Assembly (NCBI RefSeq): GCF_016648105.1
Contig: NZ_JACVVE010000010.1
Span: 1 to 64,000, forward strand
Source: Pseudomonas sp. S31
GTDB taxonomy: Bacteria; Pseudomonadota; Gammaproteobacteria; Pseudomonadales; Pseudomonadaceae
Direction: 5' to 3'
DNA length: 64,000 nucleotides
Both the position numbers and the translations under genes were made by a program. Each line of letters starts with the position of its first letter. Positions within the stretch are counted from its first letter, which is position 1. The notes below the pieces were generated by a model. It saw only the letters and a list, made by a program, of their open reading frames with translations, was not told the DNA's origin and searched no databases. Shown one piece after another: positions 57,227-64,000 of the stretch.

Positions 57227-59869
57227 TCAGCAGACCAGCCCGAGCTTGCGTGCCACTGCCAGCGCCTGGTTGCGGCTGGTGGTCTCGAGCTTGGCGTTGA
57301 TGTTGCGCAGGTGGGTACGCACGGTACTGGTCGAGACGTGCAGGCGGTCGGCCAGGTCCAGATTGGAGCAGCCTTCGGTGAGCAAGGTGAGTACCGCGAT
57401 CTCCTTGCGCGTAAGCGGGTCCGCCAGCGGTGTGGGCAGTGGTTCCTTGCTCGGGCTGCACGGGATGGGGCCAAAGCCGACCAGCAACTCGCGCAGGTAA
57501 TCAGAAAGCAGAGGGTTGCGTGAGCTACGGGCCTCGTAGGCCTGTTTGAATGCATGCACCACCTGGCCCAGCAGGGGGCCTTCATCCAGGAGTGTGCGTA
57601 CGTAACGTTCGCTGGCGGCGAACGTCAAAGCGTCCTCGAGCTCGCTGTGCGCGGCGATCACCTGATCACAACGGTGCAAGGCCAGGGCTTTGAGCAACTG
57701 CAACACCAAGGCTCGATGGCGTCGACCTGACGCTTGAGCCGCGCCAAGATCGATTTCGAGCTGTTTGAGCGCCAGCGCTGGGCTACCAAAATGAATTTCC
57801 CACCTGAGCCGTGCCAGGCGCAGGTAATGACTATCGTGGGCGAGCAGTCGCAGGCGGCACTCCCTTGCCCAGATGGCCGGATCATCCGCCCTGGCCAGCT
57901 CATTCCGAGAAGCATCGCCTCTGCCCTGGATCAGCAGGATCTTGGCCCGCTCCAGTTGCGCTGCCGCCACGGCTCGGGGGAGCCTGCGGCGGTGGCCCAG
58001 GTACTCGAGCTCGGTGAGCGCCTGCAGCGCGGTGTCGAGGTCGTGCTCGATGATAGCCGAGCGTGCCTTGAGCAAGTAGATGAGAATCAGGTGATCGGGA
58101 ATGCCCACCTCTCGGGTCAGCGGCAGGTAGACGTTGATCAGGTGGCGGGTACCGAGTAGGTCGTTGGCCTCGTACACCGTAGCGGTGTACAGCACGCCGG
58201 CCCAGGCATTGCCGTGGGCGTGGCGGGTGCAGGTGGTGTGGGTCGCATCTACTGCCAGGCGAAAACGTGCCGAGGCATGTCGCAGGCGACCATGCAGCAG
58301 GTCGATCAAGCCTTCGGTGGTTTCTGAGTACATCCGATTGAAGTGACTCTCGCCCCCGTGCAACCGCCGTGCTGCATCCAGTATGCGTTGCGCATCACAG
58401 GCGTCGCCGATGATCAATGTCTGGTGGGCGATGGCGTTCAGCAGCGTGGCGCTGGCGAAGTTGTAACCAGGATCCATGGTGTCCAGCGCGAGTCGTCCGG
58501 CAGCTATCGCTTCCTCGCAGTGATCCTGCATGCCCAGCAAGGTCGGGTAGAGCGCTGCGCCATGGTTGCGTACGCCGGGCTCGGGGCTGTTGCGCCAGTC
58601 GAGGAGTTGCAAGCGCCGAAGGGCAGCATGGGCGCCTTCGGTGAGCGCCGTGGCCCAGATCGAGAGCATGTACAGCAGCGGATGGGCGAGCAGTAGCGCT
58701 TCGGGAAACGTCGTGAACCAGCGCCTGAGCAGACGCATCCGGCCTTGCTCAAGCAGCGCCTCGCTGTGCCGTTCAAGCAACTGGATCGCCTGGTGGTGGT
58801 GGCGCCCGAGCACGGCATGGTCGATGGCCAGTACTGGTTGGGCGTGAGCTGCGAACCATCGTGACGCTGCCAGGTGCAGGCTCGCGCACTGCTCGGGCTG
58901 TTCGCGGAGCAGTCGATCACGCAGGAACTCGGCGAAAAGACCATGGAAGCGCCAGTGCCCTGGCCTGGACTCGAGGGGCATGACCAACCCTTGCGTGTGA
59001 AGTTCTTCGATCATCGCCTGGGTATCGACGTCGTCATCCAATACTCTGCACAGGGAGGCGTCGAACGACTTGACCACCGAGACGCGCAACAGGAAGCGGC
59101 GGGCCTGTTCGGGCTGCTCGGCCAGCAGCACCTCGCTGAGGTACTGGGCGATCGTACCGGTAGAACCGGAAAACCGGGCGATGAAATCGACACCGGAAGC
59201 GGTTCTTTTCAGGGCAATGGAGGCCAGCCACAGCACCGCCGCCCAGCCTTCGGTCTTGTGATGCAGAGATTCGAGCGCTGGCAGTGGCAGGGTCCCTGTC
59301 GAAAGCTGGGCATCGAACAGCGCCTTGCTCTCTTCGAAGCCGAACCTGAGCTCATCGGTGCCGATTTCGGTCAATCGTCCGCTGACCCGCAGGCGGGATA
59401 GACCGATATTGGGATTCAACCGTGTTGCCGCTATGAGGTAGGCCTGACGGGGCAAGCGCTGGGCGATCTCGTGGAGCAGCTCGAGAACCGCGGCTTCATG
59501 GATGTGTTCCAGATTATCGACGAACAGTGCGAAACGGCCATTGCATTTGGCCATGCTGGCTACCGCATCGCTGCCGGGTTGCGCGATACCCAGATGCCTG
59601 ACGAGTCTCTCCAGCCGGGTCAGGAAGTTTGGCAAGTCGTTGTCCGTGGGCCTTGCGCTCAACCAGGCAGTGGCGATGCCGGTACTCGAAAAATGCTCGA
59701 AGGCTTGTGCCATGGCCGTGGATTTGCCAAAGCCTGCTGGAGCGCTGAGCAGCGTCAAGGTGCCGCTCGACTGGGCAATGAGCGATACCAAATGGCTGCG
59801 GTGCACCAGTACCGGGGAGAGGGCCGGCCCGGCAAAGCTCGATTGCGGATCTGCGAATACGTCCGGCAT
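57227..59869 (-). CDS. MalT-type LuxR transcriptional activator (STAND ATPase)
   Basis: The 880-residue protein starts at ATG 59869 behind AGGAGG. Its N-terminal ATPase has Walker A SAPAGFGKSTAMAQAFEHF near 40 and Walker B FALFVDNLEHIHEAAVLELL near 110. The long middle is helical repeat sequence, and the C-terminal 65 residues are a LuxR/GerE helix-turn-helix (LTRKEIAVLTLLTEGCSNLD, LADRLHVSTSTVRTHLRNIN). MalT-like activators bind a small inducer through the central domain and activate catabolic operons when ATP-bound. It lies 44 bp after tetR and upstream of the MFS-OprD operon, which it probably activates. Confidence 0.9.
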   Translation of the reverse strand: MPDVFADPQSSFAGPALSPVLVHRSHLVSLIAQSSGTLTLLSAPAGFGKSTAMAQAFEHFSSTGIATAWLSARPTDNDLPNFLTRLERLVRHLGIAQPGSDAVASMAKCNGRFALFVDNLEHIHEAAVLELLHEIAQRLPRQAYLIAATRLNPNIGLSRLRVSGRLTEIGTDELRFGFEESKALFDAQLSTGTLPLPALESLHHKTEGWAAVLWLASIALKRTASGVDFIARFSGSTGTIAQYLSEVLLAEQPEQARRFLLRVSVVKSFDASLCRVLDDDVDTQAMIEELHTQGLVMPLESRPGHWRFHGLFAEFLRDRLLREQPEQCASLHLAASRWFAAHAQPVLAIDHAVLGRHHHQAIQLLERHSEALLEQGRMRLLRRWFTTFPEALLLAHPLLYMLSIWATALTEGAHAALRRLQLLDWRNSPEPGVRNHGAALYPTLLGMQDHCEEAIAAGRLALDTMDPGYNFASATLLNAIAHQTLIIGDACDAQRILDAARRLHGGESHFNRMYSETTEGLIDLLHGRLRHASARFRLAVDATHTTCTRHAHGNAWAGVLYTATVYEANDLLGTRHLINVYLPLTREVGIPDHLILIYLLKARSAIIEHDLDTALQALTELEYLGHRRRLPRAVAAAQLERAKILLIQGRGDASRNELARADDPAIWARECRLRLLAHDSHYLRLARLRWEIHFGSPALALKQLEIDLGAAQASGRRHRALVLQLLKALALHRCDQVIAAHSELEDALTFAASERYVRTLLDEGPLLGQVVHAFKQAYEARSSRNPLLSDYLRELLVGFGPIPCSPSKEPLPTPLADPLTRKEIAVLTLLTEGCSNLDLADRLHVSTSTVRTHLRNINAKLETTSRNQALAVARKLGLVC

Positions 59870-59913
59870 GGTGCACAGCCTCCTGCGTTCGTCGGCAACC
59901 CGGATCGGGCGTT

Positions 59914-60528
59914 TCAGCGTGGGGCGAAGCCTTGGGTCAGTAGATCGACCATTTGTCCTGCGACTTCTTCCCGCGATTGCTTGCCTTCTGGCGAGAACCA
60001 TCGCGCTGGCCAGTTGAGCGCACCGGCCAGGGTGAATGCCAGGAGCTTGGGGTCACAGGGGGCGATCGATTCGTCCTCTATCGCTTCTTCGATCAACCGG
60101 CGCATGGCCTGGTCGATCTGGCCCTTCAAAGCCCTGAACTTCGTTCGGCCTTCTTCCGAGAGTGCCTCGTCACCTGTGCGAATCACGCAACGCCCGAAAT
60201 CGTCCATGTTGATTTCTGCGTATCGCCGCAGGTAGCTGCGCAGGCGATCGATGCCGCGGCCAGGCTCCTGCCGCGCGGACTCCGCAGCGTCGATCAGCTG
60301 TTCCAGACCGTGCACGACACAGTGCAGCAAGACCTGCTCCTTGTTGCCCAGGTAGTGGTAGATGGTCGGCTTGGAGATGCCCAGGCTCGTTGCCACGTCC
60401 TCCAGCAGCGTCGCGTGGAAGCCGCGTTCGTTGAAGATGCGTACGGCTGCGCGCAGCACGGCCTGGCGCTTGGCCTCGCGGTCGTTGTGCTTCTGCTGCG
60501 CCGTTTGGAAAGGGGAGTTGTCGGTCAC
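59914..60528 (-). CDS. TetR family repressor
   Basis: The 204-residue protein has the N-terminal helix-turn-helix (AVLRAAVRIFNERGFHATLL then EDVATSLGISKPTIYHYLGN) and a ligand-binding C-terminal domain like acyl-CoA-responsive TetR members (LTLAG-type FTLAGALNWPARWFSPEGK). GTG 60528 is chosen because GGAA lies upstream and the residues before it lack family similarity. It is divergent from the SDR/ACAD/kinase operon by 235 bp, with a palindromic operator between. The likely inducer is an acyl-CoA intermediate of the pathway, which is inference. Confidence 0.88.
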   Translation of the reverse strand: MTDNSPFQTAQQKHNDREAKRQAVLRAAVRIFNERGFHATLLEDVATSLGISKPTIYHYLGNKEQVLLHCVVHGLEQLIDAAESARQEPGRGIDRLRSYLRRYAEINMDDFGRCVIRTGDEALSEEGRTKFRALKGQIDQAMRRLIEEAIEDESIAPCDPKLLAFTLAGALNWPARWFSPEGKQSREEVAGQMVDLLTQGFAPR

Positions 60529-60674
60529 GTTGATCGTTCCAGTCGGTATTCGGGGGCTGAAAAGGGACTCGACCCGCCAGCGGGATGTGGCACCGCCCAC
60601 GCAGAACATGAGGGTTCATTCCACTGCTGTTTTCGTCAGGCAGCACCTTGACAGCGACACAGTTGGAATTCTAG

Positions 60675-60690
60675 CCTACTCGTGAGTAGG
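60675..60690. promoter_or_regulatory. Candidate TetR operator
   Basis: CCTACTC-GT-GAGTAGG is a perfect 16-bp palindrome in the tetR / SDR intergenic region, placed where the rightward promoter would be. It is the only strong palindrome in that gap. Confidence 0.75.
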
Positions 60691-60763
60691 TGGTCTACCG
60701 ATTGGTTTTTTGCCTGCCGCAATCAGAGACCGATCCGACAAAAACAAGCAGGGGATGTGCTCG

Positions 60764-61525
60764 ATGAAGATCCAAGGCGTAGCTGCAGTGGTAACAGGAG
60801 GGGCGTCAGGCCTCGGTGGCGCGGTGGTGGCAAGATTGGCCGCAGCGGGGGCCCGGGTTGCGATCGTCGATCTCAACCAGGAACTTGGCGAAGCGCACGC
60901 TCGCGTCACCGGTAGCGTATTCATCAAGGCCGACGTCACTCAGGAGGACGCGATCGAACACGCCTTGGAAACGGCCGAAGGCGTACATGGCAAGGCACGC
61001 ATCCTTGTCAACTGCGCGGGTATCGGGCCGCCGGCCAAGGCTATTGGTCGAGATGGCAGGGCGTTGCCACTCGCCGACTTCGCCAGGATCGTCAATATCA
61101 ACCTCAACGGCAGTTTCAACGTATTGTCCAAGTTCGCCGCCCGCTTGCACGCCACGCAGGCCAGCGAGGAAGAGCGTGGGGTGATCATCAATACCGCCAG
61201 CGTTGCGGCATTCGATGGGCAGATCGGCCAGCCGGCCTATGCCGCCTCCAAGGCCGGTATCGTCGGCATGACCTTGCCCCTTGCCCGTGAGTTCGCCCGC
61301 TACGGGATCCGGGTGATGACCATCGCACCGGGGATCTTCCTGACTCCGCTGCTGGCCGCGTTGCCCGAGGAGGCGCAGCAATCACTCGGTCAGCAGGTTC
61401 CCTTTCCCAGCCGTCTGGGCCAACCGGATGAGTTCGCCCAGTTGGTGCAATCGATCGTCGAGAACCCGATGCTCAATGGCGAAGTCATCCGCCTGGATGG
61501 CGCGATCAGGATGGCTGCCCGATGA
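60764..61525 (+). CDS. SDR: 3-hydroxyacyl-CoA dehydrogenase type II-like (HSD10 family)
   Basis: The 253-residue protein has TGGASGLGGAVVARL for NAD binding, NCAGIGPPAKAI, and IINTASVAAFDGQIGQPAYA with the catalytic Ser and Tyr-x3-Lys of PAYAASKAG. VMTIAPGIFLTPLLAALPE follows. These are the features of HSD17B10-type enzymes, which oxidise short or 2-methyl-branched 3-hydroxyacyl-CoA to 3-ketoacyl-CoA. ATG 60764 has AGGGGA eight bases upstream; ATG 60755 is in the same frame but too close. It is the first gene of the operon, and its stop overlaps the next start by four bases. Confidence 0.92.
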   Translation: MKIQGVAAVVTGGASGLGGAVVARLAAAGARVAIVDLNQELGEAHARVTGSVFIKADVTQEDAIEHALETAEGVHGKARILVNCAGIGPPAKAIGRDGRALPLADFARIVNINLNGSFNVLSKFAARLHATQASEEERGVIINTASVAAFDGQIGQPAYAASKAGIVGMTLPLAREFARYGIRVMTIAPGIFLTPLLAALPEEAQQSLGQQVPFPSRLGQPDEFAQLVQSIVENPMLNGEVIRLDGAIRMAAR

Positions 61526-62697
61526 ATGTCGACGACCTGCAACTGGCCGCCGGCATTGCCGAGCGCGTCGAGCGATTCGTACGGGAGGTGGTTGTTCCCT
61601 ACGAACAGGATCCGCGCCGGGATCATCATGACTGTCCCGCCGACGAGCTTGTCTGGGAACTGCGGGGCAAGGCCCGCCAGGCGGGTGTGCTGACACCTCA
61701 TATCCTGGCCGATGGCAGCCACCTGAGCCAGCGTGGGACAGCCGTGGTGCTGGCGCGCACCGGTTTGTCGCCTCTGGGGCCGTTGGCTTGCAACACCTGC
61801 GCGCCAGACGAGGGCAACATGTACCTGCTGGGCAAAGTGGGCAGCGATTACCTCAAGCAACGATTCCTCGAACCGTTAGTGGCAGGTACGGCACGCTCGG
61901 CCTTCTTCATGACCGAACCGGCAGAAGACGGCGGCGCTGGGTCGGACCCGTCGATGATGCGCACCACCTGTCGCCGCGAAGGCGAAGATTGGCTGATCAA
62001 TGGCCGCAAGGCCTTTATCACCGGTGCCCAAGGAGCCCAGGTGGGGATCGTGATGGCCAAGGCCGAGGAGGGCGCCTGCATGTTCCTAGTGGAGCTCCCT
62101 GATCCTGCCATCCGTATCGAACGGGTGCCGCGCACCCTCGACAGCTCGATGCCGGGTGGCCACGCCGTCGTCACGCTGGACAATTTGCGGGTACCCGCCA
62201 GGCAGATGCTCGGCGAGGCTGGGGAAGGTTTTCGCTATGCCCAGGTTCGGCTTGCACCGGCCCGACTGTCCCACTGCATGCGCTGGTATGGCGCCTGTCT
62301 GCGGGCCAACGAGATCGCCACCGATTACGCCAATCGGCGGATGGCGTTCGGCAAGCTGCTGATCGATCACGAGGGAACGGGATTCAGCCTGGCTGAGAAC
62401 CTGATCGACCTCAAGCAGGCCGAGCTGATGATCGATTGGTGCGCGGGTGTGCTCGACAGCGGTGCGGCGGGCGGCAGCGAAAGCTCGATGACCAAGGTGG
62501 CGGTCAGCGAAGCCCTGATGCGCGTGGCCGATCGCTGCGTCCAGGTAATGGGCGGCAGTGGCGTGGCCGGTGACACCATCGTCGAGCAAGTCTTCCGTGA
62601 GATCCGTGCGTTTCGGATCTATGACGGGCCGACGGAGGTGCACAAATGGTCACTGGCGAAAATGATCAAGCGTGACTGGGTGAGGGCCACGCAATGA
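61522..62697 (+). CDS. ACAD10/11-like acyl-CoA dehydrogenase family protein
   Basis: The 391-residue protein is an acyl-CoA dehydrogenase relative with [20 protein letters not shown] near 130 and [20 protein letters not shown]. At the C-terminus it reads [20 protein letters not shown], where classical medium-chain enzymes have the base glutamate in an EGT motif. The DGPxEVH pattern is that of ACAD10/ACAD11 and LvaC. Those proteins act with an APH-type kinase to turn 4-hydroxyacyl-CoA into other acyl-CoA species through a phosphorylated intermediate rather than by simple dehydrogenation. It overlaps the SDR and kinase genes by four bases on each side, which supports joint action. Confidence 0.9.
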   Translation: MNVDDLQLAAGIAERVERFVREVVVPYEQDPRRDHHDCPADELVWELRGKARQAGVLTPHILADGSHLSQRGTAVVLARTGLSPLGPLACNTCAPDEGNMYLLGKVGSDYLKQRFLEPLVAGTARSAFFMTEPAEDGGAGSDPSMMRTTCRREGEDWLINGRKAFITGAQGAQVGIVMAKAEEGACMFLVELPDPAIRIERVPRTLDSSMPGGHAVVTLDNLRVPARQMLGEAGEGFRYAQVRLAPARLSHCMRWYGACLRANEIATDYANRRMAFGKLLIDHEGTGFSLAENLIDLKQAELMIDWCAGVLDSGAAGGSESSMTKVAVSEALMRVADRCVQVMGGSGVAGDTIVEQVFREIRAFRIYDGPTEVHKWSLAKMIKRDWVRATQ

Positions 62698-63761
62698 ATG
62701 CCGTCGAGCAGCAGGCGAATGCCGGAGCGGGTGCCGTCCGGGCGCAGATGGAAGTCGACCAGGAGGCCCTGGAACGCTGGATGCGCACCAATGTGGAAGG
62801 CTTCCGTGGCCCTCTGAGCCTCCTCCAGTTCAACGGTGGGCAATCGATACCCACCTACCAGGTCACGACGCCAGGCGGTCAGTATGTGCTGCGGCGCAAG
62901 CCTTCCGGAGTGTTGCTCAAGGGCGCCCACTCGGTCGAGCGCGAGGCCCAGGTGCAGCAAGCCCTGGCACGGGCGGGCTATTGCGTGCCACGGATATTCG
63001 GCCTGTGTACCGACACCTCGGTGATCGGCGCGCCGTTCTACCTGATGGAGCGCGTGGAAGGGCGGATTTTCTGGGATGCCACCTTCCCAGGTGTCAGTGC
63101 TGCAGAGCGGCCGCTGTACTTCCAGGCCATGAACAGCACGCTAGCCCGATTGCACGGCATTGCACCAGCATCGGTGGGCCTCGAGCAATACGGCAAGATC
63201 GGCAACTATTTTTCGCGCCAGATCAGCCGCTGGACGCGCCAGTATCTGGAGGATGAGGCGGCCGGGCGAAACGCTGACATGGATCTGCTGGTGAAATGGC
63301 TTCCCGAGCATATTCCCAGTGGCGACGAAACCCGGATCGTCCACGGCGACTTCCGCTGCGACAACATGATTTTCCATCCCGAGCAGCCCCGGGTGATTGC
63401 AGTGCTGGATTGGGAACTGTCCACCCTGGGCCACCCCCTCGCCGATTTCGCCAACCACGCGATGATGTACCGGATGCCGCCGGACATCGTCGCCGGGTTG
63501 GCCGGCGCGGATCTGCAGCAGTTGAACATCCCCAGCGAGTCGCAATACGTCGAAGCCTATTGCCAGAGCACCGGGCGCACCTCGATACCCGAATGGGAGT
63601 TCTACATCGCGTTCAACCTGTTCCGCATGGCGGCTATCTTCCACGGCATCAAGGGCCGTGTCCTGCGCGGTACGGCAGCGTCTGCCCATGCCCATGAGCG
63701 AGCGAGGAGTTTCCCGGTGCTGGCAAAGCTGGCGCGCACGGCCTTGGAGGCATGTCGATGA
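62694..63761 (+). CDS. APH-family phosphotransferase (ACAD10/LvaA-like acyl-CoA kinase)
   Basis: The 355-residue protein has a nucleotide-binding lobe ([20 protein letters not shown]), [20 protein letters not shown] in the hinge region, and the catalytic [16 protein letters not shown] near 220 followed by [16 protein letters not shown] with the metal-binding aspartate. This is the aminoglycoside-phosphotransferase fold subgroup fused to ACAD10/11 in animals and free as LvaA in pseudomonads, where it phosphorylates the 4-hydroxyl of 4-hydroxyacyl-CoA. It overlaps the ACAD gene before it and the hydratase gene after it by four bases each. Confidence 0.88.
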   Translation: MNAVEQQANAGAGAVRAQMEVDQEALERWMRTNVEGFRGPLSLLQFNGGQSIPTYQVTTPGGQYVLRRKPSGVLLKGAHSVEREAQVQQALARAGYCVPRIFGLCTDTSVIGAPFYLMERVEGRIFWDATFPGVSAAERPLYFQAMNSTLARLHGIAPASVGLEQYGKIGNYFSRQISRWTRQYLEDEAAGRNADMDLLVKWLPEHIPSGDETRIVHGDFRCDNMIFHPEQPRVIAVLDWELSTLGHPLADFANHAMMYRMPPDIVAGLAGADLQQLNIPSESQYVEAYCQSTGRTSIPEWEFYIAFNLFRMAAIFHGIKGRVLRGTAASAHAHERARSFPVLAKLARTALEACR

Positions 63762-64000
63762 ACGATTCGGTATTGCTTGTGATTCACGAAGGTATCGCGA
63801 CTCTGACGCTGAACCGACCACAGCAAGGCAATGCAATCGACCTGCCGATGGCTCAGGCGCTGCTCAAGGCAGTCATTGCCTGTGACCAGGACAGCAACGT
63901 GCGCAGTGTGGTGCTGACGGGGAGCGGAAAGCTGTTCTGCGCCGGTGGCGACCTGGATGCGTTCGTTGCTGCCGGGGATGCGATTGGTGGTTACCTGAGT
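63758..64000 (+). CDS. Enoyl-CoA hydratase family protein, N-terminus only (cut by window end)
   Basis: The visible 81 residues have [20 protein letters not shown] and [20 protein letters not shown], the first half of a crotonase fold. The start overlaps the kinase stop by four bases. A hydratase that adds water to an enoyl-CoA or removes it would fit the operon. The catalytic region beyond residue 100 is outside the window. Confidence 0.85.
   Translation, partial: MNDSVLLVIHEGIATLTLNRPQQGNAIDLPMAQALLKAVIACDQDSNVRSVVLTGSGKLFCAGGDLDAFVAAGDAIGGYLS

Overview
The window looks like a chromosomal stretch from a fluorescent pseudomonad, most likely the Pseudomonas putida group. The reasons are high GC, a recognisable PrrF iron-responsive small RNA, an OprD-family porin, a glgE / treS-maltokinase / glgB locus facing a glgA-treZ-malQ-treY-glgX locus, a liuABCD leucine-catabolism operon, and repeated intergenic inverted pairs built on the core GTAGGAGCGGGT. 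This is judged from the sequence alone. No RNA operon, tRNA, transposase, integrase or CRISPR array was seen.

Layout. (1) 1-3.7 kb: two small unknown genes at the left edge, about 1.36 kb with no convincing gene, a small protein joining sigma region 4 to the FecR N-terminal domain, the PrrF small RNA with its Fur-box promoter, a DUF6124-type protein, and a divergent XRE/S24 repressor. (2) 3.7-11.4 kb: liuABCD on the minus strand (isovaleryl-CoA dehydrogenase, methylcrotonyl-CoA carboxylase, methylglutaconyl-CoA hydratase), divergent from an acyl-CoA ligase. Two near-identical 16-bp palindromes, probably LiuR boxes, lie between them. (3) 11.4-32.9 kb: glycogen and trehalose metabolism. GlgE, TreS-Mak and GlgB build branched glucan from trehalose through maltose 1-phosphate. 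GlgX, TreY, MalQ, TreZ and GlgA debranch it and return it to trehalose. A short autotransporter, an EEP-family nuclease/phosphatase and a DUF2934 protein are embedded here. (4) 33-49.3 kb: an esterase, a 55-residue coiled-coil protein, gnd-zwf-GH15, ribonuclease Z, lipocalin, NhaB, a dienoyl-CoA isomerase, NudC, an N-formylglutamate amidohydrolase-like protein, a TauE-type permease, a chloroperoxidase-type hydrolase, and an IclR / AtoE / muconolactone-isomerase-like / YciI cluster.

(5) 49.3-64 kb is the accessory part of most interest: a putative branched-acid catabolic region. A leftward set (OprD porin, MFS importer, acyl-CoA dehydrogenase, alpha-methylacyl-CoA racemase) lies beside its apparent regulators, a MalT-like LuxR protein and a TetR repressor. 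Divergent from tetR is a tightly overlapping rightward operon: HSD10-type 3-hydroxyacyl-CoA dehydrogenase, ACAD10/11-like dehydrogenase, APH-family kinase and an enoyl-CoA hydratase cut by the window edge. The kinase plus ACAD10/11-like pair is the chemistry used to convert 4-hydroxyacyl-CoA to 3-hydroxyacyl-CoA through a 4-phosphoacyl-CoA, as in the levulinate (lva) pathway. The racemase implies an alpha-methyl-branched substrate. Together they suggest a route for a branched, possibly 4-hydroxylated acid or lactone. No acid-activating CoA ligase of this cluster is visible, so it may lie beyond the right edge.
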